A DNA stretch of 58,641 nucleotides from Halothiobacillus sp. (GCA_018623495.1 JAAZVP010000012.1:1-58641), one strand, 5' to 3'; positions 28,270 through 37,254 are shown, numbered from the stretch's first letter. Numbers and translations are program-made. Notes: generated from the sequence alone by a model not told the origin.

Positions 28270-29418
28270 ATGCGCGCAACCCTGGTCACCGAGACCTTCC
28301 CCCCGGACATCAACGGCGTGGCCGCCACCCTCGGCCAGTTGACCGAGGGGCTGCTGGCGGCCGGTCACCGCGTCCAGCTGGTGCGGCCGCGCAACGGCGT
28401 GGACGGCGAGCGGGCGCTGCCCGAGGGGATGAGCGAGTTGCTGGTGGGCGGGGTGCGCCTGCCCTGGTACCGCGAGGTGCACCTGGGGCTGCCGGTCACC
28501 CACCGGCTGGCCGAGGCCTGGGAGGCCGAGCGCCCGGACGTGGTGCACATCGCCACCGAGGGCCCGCTGGGCTGGGCCGCCCTCCGGGCCGCCCGCAAGC
28601 TGGGCGTGACCGTCACCTCCAGCCTGCACACCAACTTCCATGCCTATGCCTCCTACTACGGCATCGCCTGGCTGGGCCAGCCGGTGATGGGCTACCTGCG
28701 CCGCTTCCACCGGCAGACGGCGCTCACCCTGATCCCCACCCGGCACCAGCGCGACCAGCTGATGGCGCAGGGCTTCCCCGAGTTGACGGTCATGGGTCGT
28801 GGTGTGGACCATTACCTGTTCGCGCCCGGGCGCCGGGACCCGGCACTGCGGAGTCGCTGGGGGGCCGGCGAGAGCGACCTCGTGGCCTGTTACGTCGGGC
28901 GCCTGGCGCCGGAGAAGAGCCTGGACGTCTTCGTCCGGGCCGTGCGCGCCATGCAGGCCGTCGACCCCGGGGTGCGGGGTGTGGTCGTGGGCGATGGCCC
29001 CGAGCGTGCTAGGCTCGAGCAACAAGAGCCGGACCTCGTCTTCTGCGGGGCCCAGCGGGGCGAGTCGCTGGCCCGGCACTACGCCAGCGCCGACGTCTTC
29101 GTGTTCCCCAGCGAGACCGAAACTTATGGCATCGTCGTGCTCGAGGCGATGGCCTCGGGCCTGGCGGTGGTGTGCTACGACTACGCCGCCGGCGAGGAGT
29201 TGATTCGCGACGGCGAGAACGGTTGCCTGGTGCCCTTCGGCGACAGCGAGGCCCTGGTGGCCGCCGCCGCGGGGCTGGCCGGCGACCGCGAGCGGGTCGC
29301 CCGGCTCGGCCGGGCGGCCGTGGCGGAGGCGGCCGGACATTCCTGGACGGCCGTGCGCGAGCGCTTCACCGAGTTGCTGGAGCGGCACGTCGAGGCGCGC
29401 CGGGAGAGGAGGGCCTGA
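28270..29418 (+). CDS. GT4-family glycosyltransferase
   Basis: This 382-residue glycosyltransferase of the GT4 (GT-B) type starts TLVTETFPPDINGVAATLGQ, the usual N-terminus of lipid-linked mannosyl- and sulfoquinovosyl-type transferases. The C-terminal donor site contains YVGRLAPEKSLDVFV and the E-x7-E motif in FVFPSETETYGIVVLEAMASG. The acceptor is probably a membrane lipid or a dolichol-like carrier, given the PAP2 gene just downstream, but this is inference. ATG 28270 follows GGAG, and the frame is open upstream over the Pap gene. Confidence 0.85.
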   Translation: MRATLVTETFPPDINGVAATLGQLTEGLLAAGHRVQLVRPRNGVDGERALPEGMSELLVGGVRLPWYREVHLGLPVTHRLAEAWEAERPDVVHIATEGPLGWAALRAARKLGVTVTSSLHTNFHAYASYYGIAWLGQPVMGYLRRFHRQTALTLIPTRHQRDQLMAQGFPELTVMGRGVDHYLFAPGRRDPALRSRWGAGESDLVACYVGRLAPEKSLDVFVRAVRAMQAVDPGVRGVVVGDGPERARLEQQEPDLVFCGAQRGESLARHYASADVFVFPSETETYGIVVLEAMASGLAVVCYDYAAGEELIRDGENGCLVPFGDSEALVAAAAGLAGDRERVARLGRAAVAEAAGHSWTAVRERFTELLERHVEARRERRA

Positions 29419-29420
29419 TC

Positions 29421-29975
29421 ATGGGCATGCCACACAAGATGGATTTCCTGCATCGCTTCCTCAGCTGGGAGCACGCGATCGTGGAGTTCGCCAACCGGCT
29501 CCATCGCCGCCACCTGGCGAGCCGTTTCTTCGGCATCGTCAGCCGGCTGGGCGACGGCATCGGCTGGTATTCCCTGATGGCCGCGCTGCTGCTCTACTAC
29601 GGCTGGGCCGTGCTGCCGGCCATCGCCCAGATGCTGGTCACCGCCGGCGTGGGCGTGGCCCTCTACGGGTGGATCAAGCGGCGCACGGCGCGCCCGCGGC
29701 CCTGCGAGTCCAACGAGCGGCTGCAGCTGTCCGTCGCCCCGCTGGACCAGTACAGCTTCCCCTCCGGCCACACCCTGCACGCGGTGGCCTTTTCCGTGCT
29801 GATGATCCACCACTTCCCCGAGCTCGCCTGGCTGGTGCTGCCCTTCGCCGTGCTGGTCATGGCCTCGCGCCTGGTGCTGGGGCTGCACTACCTCACCGAC
29901 GTCCTCGCCGGGGCCGCGCTGGGGCTCTCGCTGGCGCTGGTCTCGCTGCAGGTGGGCAGCTACTTCATCGGCTGA
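29421..29975 (+). CDS. PAP2-superfamily membrane phosphatase
   Basis: This 184-residue integral membrane phosphatase starts two bases after the glycosyltransferase stop, with GAGGAGGG upstream. The three PAP2 motifs are complete: KRRTARPRP, PSGHTLHAV and SRLVLGLHYLTDVLAG. Four or five membrane helices are visible. Likely substrates are undecaprenyl diphosphate or phosphatidic/phosphatidylglycerol phosphates. The pairing suggests both act on a membrane lipid or lipid carrier. Confidence 0.9.
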   Translation: MGMPHKMDFLHRFLSWEHAIVEFANRLHRRHLASRFFGIVSRLGDGIGWYSLMAALLLYYGWAVLPAIAQMLVTAGVGVALYGWIKRRTARPRPCESNERLQLSVAPLDQYSFPSGHTLHAVAFSVLMIHHFPELAWLVLPFAVLVMASRLVLGLHYLTDVLAGAALGLSLALVSLQVGSYFIG

Positions 29976-30044
29976 GCCGGGCGCGCTTGACGTCCGCACG
30001 GCGGGCGCCCGACCATCGGCGGCCGATCCATTGCCCGTGCCGCC

Positions 30045-30662
30045 ATGTCCGCCACCCGCTATCCCGTCCCCGCCGAGACCCTGGAACACCGCCTCGAGGC
30101 GCGTCGCTCGCGCTTCATCGCCCGCCTGGCCCGGGTGGACTCCGAGGCCGCCATGGGCGCGCTCCTGGACATCACCCGCGACCGGAACCCGGGGGCCGGG
30201 CACTACTGCCGGGCCTGCCTGCTCGGCGCCCCGGGGGACCTGAACCGCGCCGGCGCGAGCGACGACGGCGAGCCGGCGGGGACGGCCGGATCGCCCATGC
30301 TCCAGGTGCTGGCCGGCAGCGGCGTCGGCGAGGTCGGCGTGGTGGTCGCGCGCTTCTTCGGTGGTACCAGGCTGGGTCGTGGCGGGCTGGTGCGTGCCTA
30401 CTCCGGCGTGGTCCGCGAGGCCCTGGAGGGTCTGTCCCTGCGGGAGCGGGTGGAGCGGCGCCGGGTGGCCGTCGAGCTCGACTACCCCGACTTCGAGCGC
30501 CTGCGCAACGTCCTCGGCGAACTCGACGTGACCCTCGACGAGGTGGATTTCGGGGCCCGGGTTCGGGCGAGGCTGGGGATCCCGGCCGACGGCGGGGAGG
30601 CCCTGGCGGCGGCCCTGTCGAGCCTGGGTTCGGCCGGCAATGCCCTCGCACGCCAGATCTGA
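30045..30662 (+). CDS. yigZ: YigZ/IMPACT family protein
   Basis: This 205-residue protein has the IMPACT (UPF0029) N-terminal domain with RSRFIARLARV and the hallmark SDDGEPAGTAGSPMLQVL, and a C-terminal DUF1949-type domain (VAVELDYPDFERLRNVL). Bacterial YigZ function is unresolved; eukaryotic IMPACT modulates translation control. It lies 69 bases after the PAP2 gene, upstream of the tRNA operon. Confidence 0.9.
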   Translation: MSATRYPVPAETLEHRLEARRSRFIARLARVDSEAAMGALLDITRDRNPGAGHYCRACLLGAPGDLNRAGASDDGEPAGTAGSPMLQVLAGSGVGEVGVVVARFFGGTRLGRGGLVRAYSGVVREALEGLSLRERVERRRVAVELDYPDFERLRNVLGELDVTLDEVDFGARVRARLGIPADGGEALAAALSSLGSAGNALARQI

Positions 30663-30701
30663 CGGGCCGAGCGCCCGGTGAAAGAATTTTTTCGGCGGGG
30701 G

Positions 30702-30729
30702 TTGTCAGGTGCGAATCTATGGGTATAAT
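30702..30729 (+). promoter_or_regulatory. Promoter of tRNA Gly-Val-Asp operon
   Basis: TTGTCA (30702-30707) and a perfect TATAAT (30724-30729) are separated by 16 bases. They sit 32 bases upstream of the first mature tRNA base. Confidence 0.85.
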
Positions 30730-30761
30730 TCGCACCTCCTGTCGACGAGGCAGGACGCCGA

Positions 30762-30837
30762 GCGGGAATAGCTCAGCTGGTAGAGCGCAACCTTGCCAAG
30801 GTTGAGGTCGCCGGTTCGAACCCGGTTTCCCGCTCCA
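30762..30837 (+). tRNA. tRNA-Gly(GCC)
   Basis: This 76-base cloverleaf has encoded CCA. The anticodon GCC is at 30795-30797 and the GTTCGAA T-loop is present. It is first of three tRNAs transcribed from the promoter at 30702. Confidence 0.97.
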
Positions 30838-30842
30838 GATTC

Positions 30843-30918
30843 GGGTGGTTAGCTCAGCTGGTAGAGCATCGCCCTTACAAGGCGAGGGTCGCAGGTTCGA
30901 CTCCTGCACCACCCACCA
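30843..30918 (+). tRNA. tRNA-Val(TAC)
   Basis: This 76-base cloverleaf has encoded CCA and anticodon TAC at 30876-30878. It starts five bases after tRNA-Gly. Confidence 0.97.
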
Positions 30919-30922
30919 GTTC

Positions 30923-30999
30923 GGACTGGTAGTTCAGTTGGTTAGAATGCCGGCCTGTCACGCCGGAGGTCGCGGGTTCGAGTCCCGTCCAGTCCGCCA
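30923..30999 (+). tRNA. tRNA-Asp(GTC)
   Basis: This 77-base cloverleaf has encoded CCA, and the anticodon loop CTGTCAC carries GTC. It starts four bases after tRNA-Val and is the last of the operon. Confidence 0.97.
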
Positions 31000-31006
31000 T
31001 ATCCCG

Positions 31007-31042
31007 AAACCCCCGTGGGCAGCGCCCCCGGGGGTTTTCTTT
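31007..31042 (+). terminator. Terminator of the tRNA operon
   Basis: A nine-base stem (AAACCCCCG at 31007-31015 paired with CGGGGGTTT at 31029-31037) is followed by a T-rich tail, TTTTCTTTT. Confidence 0.9.
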
Positions 31043-31415
31043 TGGCGGTTCGCCTCTTGCCCTGAAACAGGGGGCCTGTCAGCGACGTGACAGGGATTTC
31101 GCGCACCCTTGGGGCCGCTGTCCTTCCTCTCCGTTGGTTGCCGGGTGCGCCAGGCCCTTTCGATTGCTTGCCGAATGGAAAGCCCCCAGAGACAAAGGTG
31201 CCCCCGGGGGTGCAACGATCAAGAGCCCGGGACGACCGAACCAACGGGAAATGCTTGCGTCCTCGGCGCCCTGGCGATAAGCACTACCCTCTGCCGTGTC
31301 CTGGTGAGGGATGCCACGCGCAGGTGTGATGAACCCTTCTCTTGCCTGCCGTTGCGTGCCGCGTGTCCCGGCGGCCTGTCACCCCGGCGTCAATGGGGCG
31401 TGCCATACTCGGGGC
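31043..31415. other. Intergenic stretch without a recognised gene
   Basis: About 370 bases separate the tRNA terminator from phnN. Codon use is poor in all frames and no known small RNA was recognised. There is a 7-bp palindrome, CCTGTCA-GCGACG-TGACAGG, at 31075-31094. No copy of the tRNA-Asp 3' end is present that would indicate an integration site. CATACT at 31404 could be a weak -10 for phnN. Confidence 0.5.
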
Positions 31416-31976
31416 ATGGACGAGCAGGCTCATCTCTTCTATCTCGTGGGGGCCTCCGGCGCCGGCAAGGACACCCTGCTGGATTACGCCCGCCGGCGCC
31501 TCGCGGGCCGCGCGCCCCTGGTCTTCGCCCACCGCTACATCACCCGTGCCCCCGACGCCGGCGGCGAGAACCACGTGGCGCTCTCGCCCGACGAGTTCGC
31601 CAACCGCCGCAGCCGTGGCCTGTTCGCCATGCACTGGCACAGCCACGGCGAGGATTACGGCGTGGGGATCGAGATCCACCAGTGGCTGGCCCGCGGGCTG
31701 GACGTGGTGGTCAACGGTTCGCGCATGTACCTGCCGCGGGCGGCCGACGACTACCCCGAGCTCTGCCCGGTGCTGGTGCGGGTCTCGCCGGCCGTGCTCG
31801 AGGCCCGGCTGCGCGAGCGGGGCCGGGAACGGGGGGCGGAGCTGGAGGAGCGCCTGCGCCGGGCGCGGGCGTTCGGCGAGGTCAGCCACCCCCGGCTGCG
31901 GCTGGTGGACAACGACGGCCCGGTGGCCGAGGGCGGCGAGCGGCTGGTATCACTGCTCGCCGGGCGGCGCTGCTGA
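31416..31976 (+). CDS. phnN: Ribose 1,5-bisphosphokinase PhnN
   Basis: This 186-residue guanylate-kinase-like enzyme phosphorylates ribose 1,5-bisphosphate to PRPP. Walker A is VGASGAGKDTLL; FAHRYITRAPDAGGENHVAL and GLFAMHWHSHGEDYGVG match PhnN rather than Gmk. No other phn gene is nearby, so it may serve general PRPP supply or a phosphonate pathway elsewhere. Its end overlaps the convergent lipoprotein gene by 27 bases. Confidence 0.88.
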   Translation: MDEQAHLFYLVGASGAGKDTLLDYARRRLAGRAPLVFAHRYITRAPDAGGENHVALSPDEFANRRSRGLFAMHWHSHGEDYGVGIEIHQWLARGLDVVVNGSRMYLPRAADDYPELCPVLVRVSPAVLEARLRERGRERGAELEERLRRARAFGEVSHPRLRLVDNDGPVAEGGERLVSLLAGRRC

Positions 31977-32492
31977 GCCGAGTCGCCAGCCCGGCCCCAG
32001 GGCATCGCGGATGGCGCGGGCATCGGGGTAGGCGCCCTCGGTGGCCGGGGCGAGCCGCTTGCAGGTCAGTCGGATGACGTCCGGGTGTTGCCGGCTGTCG
32101 AGCTCGAGCACGGTGACGAAGACCCAGTCCGGTTCGTCGCCGACGCCGCCGAAGAGCCCGCCGAAGTCGGGGATGCCGCCGGTGACCTCGTCGCCGTCGA
32201 GGCGCCTGGCGGCCGCGGTGATGCGAAACCGTGCCGGCCCGATCGTGCGGCCGCCGGGCGGGGCCAGGCGGGCGAATTCGAGCTCGCAGAAGGGCTCGAA
32301 GCGGTCGATGGCGGCGAAGCCGCCGCGCCGCTCGCCCTGGAGATGGACCCGCGCGGCCTCGCCGGGCACCGTGATGCGCGTTTCCAGCACCAGCGGGTTG
32401 CCGGGGGACAGGCCGGGCAGGCGCGGGCCGGTGGCCTGGCAGCCGACCAGCGCGAGCGCCAGCAGCACGGGGATCGGACGGATCGCGTACAT
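31950..32492 (-). CDS. Putative lipoprotein
   Basis: This 180-residue protein has a lipoprotein signal (MYAIRPIPVLLALALVGC, lipobox LVGC) and no recognised domain. The mature part is beta-rich, with two or three cysteines (EPFCELEFARL, RLTCKRL) that could pair. The start at 32492 was set by the signal peptide; the frame is open further upstream. It is divergent from the peroxiredoxin gene. Confidence 0.7.
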   Translation of the reverse strand: MYAIRPIPVLLALALVGCQATGPRLPGLSPGNPLVLETRITVPGEAARVHLQGERRGGFAAIDRFEPFCELEFARLAPPGGRTIGPARFRITAAARRLDGDEVTGGIPDFGGLFGGVGDEPDWVFVTVLELDSRQHPDVIRLTCKRLAPATEGAYPDARAIRDALGPGWRLGSAAPPGEQ

Positions 32493-32521
32493 GACCCGAT
32501 CATGGCAGGAATCCGCTGCGC

Positions 32522-32551
32522 TTGCCGCGGCTTCCCGCGCGGTGCTAGTTT
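32522..32551 (+). promoter_or_regulatory. Peroxiredoxin promoter
   Basis: TTGCCG (32522-32527) and TAGTTT (32546-32551) are 18 bases apart, and a TG one base upstream makes an extended -10. It lies 30 bases before the start codon. Confidence 0.5.
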
Positions 32552-32580
32552 CTTCCATTCAATCGATCGAGGAGGCTGAC

Positions 32581-33069
32581 ATGCCCTTGAGCGTCGGTGA
32601 CAACCTGCCCGAGGCCACGCTTTTCGAGGACCAGGAAGGCAACATCCGCGAGCTCAATCCGCAGACGCTGGCGGCGGGCCGCCGCATCGTCATCTTCGGC
32701 GTGCCCGGGCCCTTCACCCCGACCTGCTCGGAGCGCCACCTGCCGGGCTTCGTCGAGCATGGCGAGGCGATCCGGGCCGAGGGCGTGGACGAGATCTATT
32801 GCATCGCCGTCAACGATCCCTTCGTCATGGAGGCCTGGGCCGAGGCGCAGCAGGTCGGTGGCGAGGTGGTAATGCTCTCCGACGGCAACGGCGAGTTCAC
32901 CGAGGCCATCGACCTGCAGCGCGACATGCGCAAGGCGGGCATGGGCATCCGCTGCAAGCGCTTCGCCATGGTGGTGGAGAACGGCATGGTCGAGTGGCTG
33001 AAGGTGGACGAGTCCGGCTTGCAGGAGAGCTCGGCCGAGAACCTGCTGGACTACCTCAAGCGCCGCTGA
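32581..33069 (+). CDS. Peroxiredoxin (Prx5-type)
   Basis: This 162-residue thiol peroxidase reduces peroxides using the cysteine in VPGPFTPTCSERHLPGF. The Prx5 features DPFVMEAWAEAQ and MRKAGMGIRCKRFAMVVENG are clear. Some gammaproteobacteria fuse a glutaredoxin to this domain, but here the protein ends at LDYLKRR without one. ATG 32581 has a strong GAGGAGG. Its end overlaps the convergent spermidine-synthase-like gene by 14 bases. Confidence 0.92.
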   Translation: MPLSVGDNLPEATLFEDQEGNIRELNPQTLAAGRRIVIFGVPGPFTPTCSERHLPGFVEHGEAIRAEGVDEIYCIAVNDPFVMEAWAEAQQVGGEVVMLSDGNGEFTEAIDLQRDMRKAGMGIRCKRFAMVVENGMVEWLKVDESGLQESSAENLLDYLKRR

Positions 33070-33874
33070 GCCTTCCCGGGTTCTGCGACTTCAGGCGGCG
33101 CAGCTGGCGGCGCAGGTCGATGCCCAGGCGCTCGGTGTCCCGCTCGGCGCGCTGGCGCAGGGTGGCGAAGCCGGGTGGCGGCGCTCCCGGGACGCGGGCA
33201 AAGGCGATGGTGTTGGCCGTCTCGCGCAGCGAGAGGAACAGGGTCTGCCGGTCGAAGGCGGTGTCCATGAGGTCCGTGGCGTGGCCGAAGAGGGCGAGGT
33301 CCTCGCGCCACAGGTTGCTGCAGAGGATCCCGCCCGGTGCCAGGCAGTCGCGGCAGGCGTCGAAATGCGCGTGCGTGAGGGTCGAGGCCGCCATCCCCCG
33401 GCCGTCGTAGAGATCGGAGAACACCAGGTCGTAGTGGCCCGGCGGTGCCCGGCGCAGGAAGTCGCGGGCATCGCCCACGTGCACCGCCAGCCGGGGACCG
33501 GCCTCCAGGGCGAAGAATTCCCCGGCCACCCGGGCCACCAGCGGGCGCAACTCCACCGCCTCCACCTCGGCGCCCGGCTCGCTGCGGGCCAGCCAGCGTG
33601 CCAGCGAACCACCGCCCAGTCCCAGGATCAGCACCCGCTCCGGCCCTGGTCGCAGCAGCAGGGCCAGTGCCATGGCACGAAAATAGGCGAAGGCCAGGTG
33701 GCCGGGGTCGTGGAGCAGCATGCGGGTCTGCTGAACCGGGCTGCCCAGGTGCAGGCGGCGCGAGTCGGCCGTCTCCACCACCTCGACGGGGCCGAAGGCG
33801 TCGGTCTCGGAGAAGATCAGCCGGCCGCCATAGCGTTGTGGCGCACGTCTGCGCGAGCGAAGTCGAAAGGCCAT
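33056..33874 (-). CDS. Spermidine synthase-like methyltransferase-fold protein
   Basis: This 272-residue protein has the spermidine-synthase/SAM-methyltransferase fold: VLILGLGGGSLARWLA (nucleotide-binding glycine loop), VEAVELRPLVARVA, HVGDARDFLRR and DLVFSDLYDGRGM. It is soluble and lacks the membrane part of some relatives. A catalytic aspartate equivalent may be in FSDLYD. Polyamine synthesis is possible, but many such paralogues have no known activity. Confidence 0.8.
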   Translation of the reverse strand: MAFRLRSRRRAPQRYGGRLIFSETDAFGPVEVVETADSRRLHLGSPVQQTRMLLHDPGHLAFAYFRAMALALLLRPGPERVLILGLGGGSLARWLARSEPGAEVEAVELRPLVARVAGEFFALEAGPRLAVHVGDARDFLRRAPPGHYDLVFSDLYDGRGMAASTLTHAHFDACRDCLAPGGILCSNLWREDLALFGHATDLMDTAFDRQTLFLSLRETANTIAFARVPGAPPPGFATLRQRAERDTERLGIDLRRQLRRLKSQNPGRLSGA

Positions 33875-33969
33875 GGGGAATGATCGCCCGGATTCACTGT
33901 CGATCCAAGGGTAGGTGCGCGCGGGCCGCCGTGCGACCCTGCCCGCCCAGTCGCAAGCGAGGAATACTC

Positions 33970-34902
33970 ATGCCCAGATCCAAGCGTCTCCGGACTCTCC
34001 TGCTGTCGATGCTCATGCTCGTGGTCGCCGCCCCGGTGATGGCCGGCCTGGCCCCCGGCGAGCGGGTGTGGATCGGCCTCTACAGCGACAACCTGCGCGA
34101 GGACGGCTACGCCATCGGGACCGTCGAGCAGGTACTCGAGGACGGCCGGGTGCAGGTGGCCGTCCGCGAGCTGGTGAAGGGCGAGGGCCGCACCCTCTAC
34201 GGCACCTGCAGCCCGGGGGCCTCCAACCCGCTGGCCGGGGCCGAGATCGTCGAGGACGACCCCGGGGCGCTGTTGCTGCGCAAGGCCTTCGAGCCCGAGC
34301 AGGTGCAGCCCTGGCGCGCGGGCCGCGACGGCTTCCTCGCCCGGGAGAATGCCGGCGCGGTGTTCTACAAGTGGCTTGGCGGGGCCATGGGCGTGACCGA
34401 GCAGCGCTGCCGGCGCGGCCAGGACCGGGTCGCCGGGGTCGGTTTCCAGCGGGCCGTGAAGGCCTTCGAGGTGGCCTGCCGGCAGGTGGCCTCCACCGGC
34501 GGCAGCGGTTTCCCGGTGCCGGTCGAGCAGCGCCTGGGCGGTGCCGCGGCCATGCTCGCGGACAATGCCGCCTTGCTCGCCGAGCACCCCGGGGCACTCG
34601 CCGAGATGCAGGCCATCGTCGCCGGAGAGGCGGGGCTGCAGGGCGAGGACCTGCTGGCCATCGCCGGCGCGGGCACGCTGAAAAAGACCGCCGAGGCGCT
34701 GGCGACGCTGCGCGAGGAGGCCGGCGGGATCGCCGCGGCCCGCGAGCGGGTGGCGGACCTGCCGGCCATCTTCCACGGCTACGTCGACCTGCTCACCGGC
34801 CAGGGCAGCGCGCCGTTCGGCGGGCAGGCCGCCGAGGCCTGGCACGCGAGCGTGGACGCCGCCCTGGCGGCCGGGGAGTGGCCCCGGTTGCCGCGCATCT
34901 GA
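33970..34902 (+). CDS. Hypothetical exported protein
   Basis: I do not recognise this 310-residue protein. It has a Sec signal peptide ([20 protein letters not shown], cleavage near VMAGL). An N-terminal region (residues 25-110: [33 protein letters not shown]) precedes an alanine-rich helical C-terminal half. Three cysteines ([23 protein letters not shown]) could form disulfides. It is probably periplasmic. The start is set by the signal peptide. Confidence 0.65.
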   Translation: MPRSKRLRTLLLSMLMLVVAAPVMAGLAPGERVWIGLYSDNLREDGYAIGTVEQVLEDGRVQVAVRELVKGEGRTLYGTCSPGASNPLAGAEIVEDDPGALLLRKAFEPEQVQPWRAGRDGFLARENAGAVFYKWLGGAMGVTEQRCRRGQDRVAGVGFQRAVKAFEVACRQVASTGGSGFPVPVEQRLGGAAAMLADNAALLAEHPGALAEMQAIVAGEAGLQGEDLLAIAGAGTLKKTAEALATLREEAGGIAAARERVADLPAIFHGYVDLLTGQGSAPFGGQAAEAWHASVDAALAAGEWPRLPRI

Positions 34903-34909
34903 AGGCGGG

Positions 34910-35206
34910 TCAGTCGCGGGGCTTGTTCTGCTCGAAGGCCGCCTGCTGCTCGGCGGTGGCCTCCTTCTGGTAGCGCGCCTTCCACTCGGCATAGGGCATG
35001 CCGTAGATGATCTCGCGGGCGGTGTCGTAGTCCATATCCAGCCCGCGTTCCTCGGCCGCCGCGCGGTACCACTTGGACAGGCAGTTGCGGCAGAAGCCGG
35101 CGAGGTTCATCAGGTCGATGTTCTGCACGTCGGTACGCTCGCGCAAATGCTCCACCAGCCGCCGGAAGGCCGCGGCCTCCAGCTCGGTCCGGGTCGGTTC
35201 GTCCAT
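34910..35206 (-). CDS. DUF1244 family protein
   Basis: This 98-residue protein matches the DUF1244 family through AFRRLVEHLRERTDVQNIDL, LAGFCRNCLSKWYRAAAEER and YGMPYAEWKARYQKEA. The FCRNC pair could bind metal. Function is unknown. Two ATGs six bases apart compete; AGGAGG is best placed for 35206, while ATG 35212 overlaps the BolA stop. It is coupled to the BolA-like gene. Confidence 0.88.
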   Translation of the reverse strand: MDEPTRTELEAAAFRRLVEHLRERTDVQNIDLMNLAGFCRNCLSKWYRAAAEERGLDMDYDTAREIIYGMPYAEWKARYQKEATAEQQAAFEQNKPRD

Positions 35207-35208
35207 TG

Positions 35209-35454
35209 TCATGCCTCCTGTTTCTTCCGCCATTGCTCGGGGGTGTGCGCCTTGATGGCCAGGGCGTGCAGTTCGCCGGAGCGGATCAGGTCGTCGACGG
35301 TGGCGTAGACCATCTTGTGACGCTCGACCAAGCGCTTGTCGGCGAAGGCCTCGGCGATCACCGTGGCGCGCAGGTCGCAGCCCTCGCCCTCGATCATCGC
35401 CTCGGCGCCGGGAATGCCGTCCTCGATGCGTTGCTTGACCGTCTCGGTGTCCAT
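35209..35454 (-). CDS. BolA family protein (IbaG-like)
   Basis: This 81-residue BolA-fold protein has the nucleic-acid-binding core (VIAEAFADKRLVERHKMVYATV) and the loop GEGCDLRATVI, whose cysteine can take part in [2Fe-2S] sharing with a monothiol glutaredoxin. Its short length fits the IbaG branch. It is translated just before DUF1244. Confidence 0.88.
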   Translation of the reverse strand: MDTETVKQRIEDGIPGAEAMIEGEGCDLRATVIAEAFADKRLVERHKMVYATVDDLIRSGELHALAIKAHTPEQWRKKQEA

Positions 35455-35556
35455 CACGGGGATCCTCGGGTGGAAAATGGCGCCCAGTCTAGCGCAGGCG
35501 CGTGCCGGTCAAAACGCGGGGGACGTGCGGGTTGGCCGGGTGGGCCGCCCGGCCGC

Positions 35557-36048
35557 TCAGAAGGGAAAGGGTCCGTCCCACATCTCGGGGTTGGCCCAGA
35601 AGCGGCTGTTGAGCCAGTCCGGGGTGTGCTTGTAGTCGTAGAGGTCGAAAACGTAGAGGTCGTGGCGGCCATCGCCCGCCAGGTGGCGCAGTCCCAGGGC
35701 GAGCAGGGCGCGCTCGTTCCAGCCGCGCTGGGCGGCGCGGTCGACCTCGACCACCAGGCACAGGGTCTCGGCGTAGAGGTCGCGCAGGCCGGCGATCAGG
35801 CCGCGCGCGGTGTCCGGTTCGAGGGTCTCGAGCAGGTCGGTGGCGATGCAGACCGGGTGGCGGCCCGAGGCCGGCAGCCGCCGGTGGGCCTCGTCGGGCC
35901 GCAGGTGGGTGAGGGTCCCGGCGCCGCTTTCGAGCCAGTCCTCGACCGGTTGCGGTCGTTTTGGGGCGATCAGCAGCAGCCGCCCGGGGCGGCGCTCGGC
36001 GAGCAGGGCCCGCACCGGGCCCCAGGGCAGGGGGCCGGTCTCGGTCAT
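35557..36048 (-). CDS. DUF6231 family protein
   Basis: This 163-residue soluble protein has the C-terminal signature FDLYDYKHTPDWLNSRFWANP, near identical to DUF6231 proteins of Pseudomonas. The middle part (VCIATDLLETLEPDTARGLI, ETLCLVVEV) resembles a degenerate methyltransferase-like fold. Function is unknown. Its ATG overlaps the rnd stop by four bases (ATGA), implying coupled translation. Confidence 0.8.
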   Translation of the reverse strand: MTETGPLPWGPVRALLAERRPGRLLLIAPKRPQPVEDWLESGAGTLTHLRPDEAHRRLPASGRHPVCIATDLLETLEPDTARGLIAGLRDLYAETLCLVVEVDRAAQRGWNERALLALGLRHLAGDGRHDLYVFDLYDYKHTPDWLNSRFWANPEMWDGPFPF

Positions 36049-37196
36049 GGCTCGAGTTCCAGCCGCCCATCGCGGACCCGGAGTGCCGCGTCGCCGGCGA
36101 GGAGCCGGCGCAGATCGCCTCCCACCACGCGCTCGCGCCAGCCACCGAGTACCGGCACGTCGGGATCCCCGGCCACCAGCCGCTCGAGGTCCTTGCGCGA
36201 GGCCAGGGCCGAGGGCGAGATGGCGTTGGCCTCGCCGGTGATGCGCACCACCGCCATGAGGGTGTCCGCCAGGGCCTGCTGGGCCTCGTCCAGGCGCGGC
36301 CCGCGGGGCACGCGCGGCAGGTCGGTCCCGGGCACGGCGCGGCCGTCCGCGATGGCGGCGAGCAGGGCGTCGCCGTGCCGGTCGCGGGTGGCCGCGTCGA
36401 GGCCGCGGACGCGCTCCAGGTCCCCCCGGTCCCGCGGTTGCTGCGAGGCCAGGGCCAGGAGGGTGTCGTCCTTCATCACCCAGCGACGCGGCCGGTCGCT
36501 GGCCTCGGCCAGCCGCTCGCGCCAGGCGGCCAGTTCGCGCAGAACCGCCCGCTGGCGCGGCTTGAGCTTCTGCTGGCCGCGCACGCGCTGCCAGGCGCCG
36601 CGGGGATCGGGGCGGTAGGCGTCGGGGTCGCCGAGGGCGGCGAAATCCGCCGTCAGCCAGTCCTCGCGGCCGAGTTCGGCCAGCTGCCGGCGCTGGGCGT
36701 GGTAGATCGTGCGCAGGTGGCGCACGTCGTCGGCAGCGTAGTCGAGCTGGGCCCGCGTCAGCGGTCGCCGGCACCAGTCGGTGCGGGTCTGGGACTTGTC
36801 CAGGTCGATGTCGAGCAGGTCCTTGACCAGCCGGGCATAGCCCACCTGGTCGCCCTGGCCGAGCACGGTGGCGGCGAGCTGGGTGTCGAAGACCTGTGCC
36901 GGCAGCCGGCCGGTGAGGTGGTATACCAGTTCTAGGTCCTGGCGGGCGGCGTGCAGGACCACGACGGTGGCCGGGTCGAGCAGGCGCTGCCAGAGGGGGT
37001 CGAGGTCGTCGATGGCCAGCGGGTCGATGCAGGCCACGAGGTCGTCGGTGGCCACCTGGACCAGGCACAGGCGCGGGTGGTAGGTGCGCTCGCGCAGGAA
37101 CTCGGTGTCCACGGCGAGCCAGGGGCTGCCCCGGAGGGCCCGGGCGAGGTGTTCGAGCCCGTCGGCGGTGTCGATCAGCAGCGGGTGGTCGCTCAT
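36045..37196 (-). CDS. rnd: Ribonuclease D
   Basis: This 383-residue 3'-5' exoribonuclease matures tRNA and other stable RNAs. The DEDDy exonuclease domain shows WLAVDTEFLRERTYHPRL, VVLHAARQDLELVY and LDYAADDVRHL. An HRDC helical domain follows (from about residue 210). It lies downstream of dksA; a 9-bp hairpin (37221-37241) stands between them but has no T tract. Confidence 0.93.
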   Translation of the reverse strand: MSDHPLLIDTADGLEHLARALRGSPWLAVDTEFLRERTYHPRLCLVQVATDDLVACIDPLAIDDLDPLWQRLLDPATVVVLHAARQDLELVYHLTGRLPAQVFDTQLAATVLGQGDQVGYARLVKDLLDIDLDKSQTRTDWCRRPLTRAQLDYAADDVRHLRTIYHAQRRQLAELGREDWLTADFAALGDPDAYRPDPRGAWQRVRGQQKLKPRQRAVLRELAAWRERLAEASDRPRRWVMKDDTLLALASQQPRDRGDLERVRGLDAATRDRHGDALLAAIADGRAVPGTDLPRVPRGPRLDEAQQALADTLMAVVRITGEANAISPSALASRKDLERLVAGDPDVPVLGGWRERVVGGDLRRLLAGDAALRVRDGRLELEP

Positions 37197-37254
37197 GGCG
37201 GGCTCCTGGCCGGAGGGCGACCGGCCCCGGGTCGGGGCCGGGCGAAAGGCGGGA

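Noticed and set aside
30923-31415. Integration site of a genomic island at tRNA-Asp
   Set aside because: The tRNA 3' end is not duplicated downstream, and the following genes are ordinary chromosomal genes without an integrase.
31416-31976. Phosphonate-utilisation cluster around phnN
   Set aside because: No C-P lyase, phosphonate transporter or regulator genes flank it; phnN stands alone.
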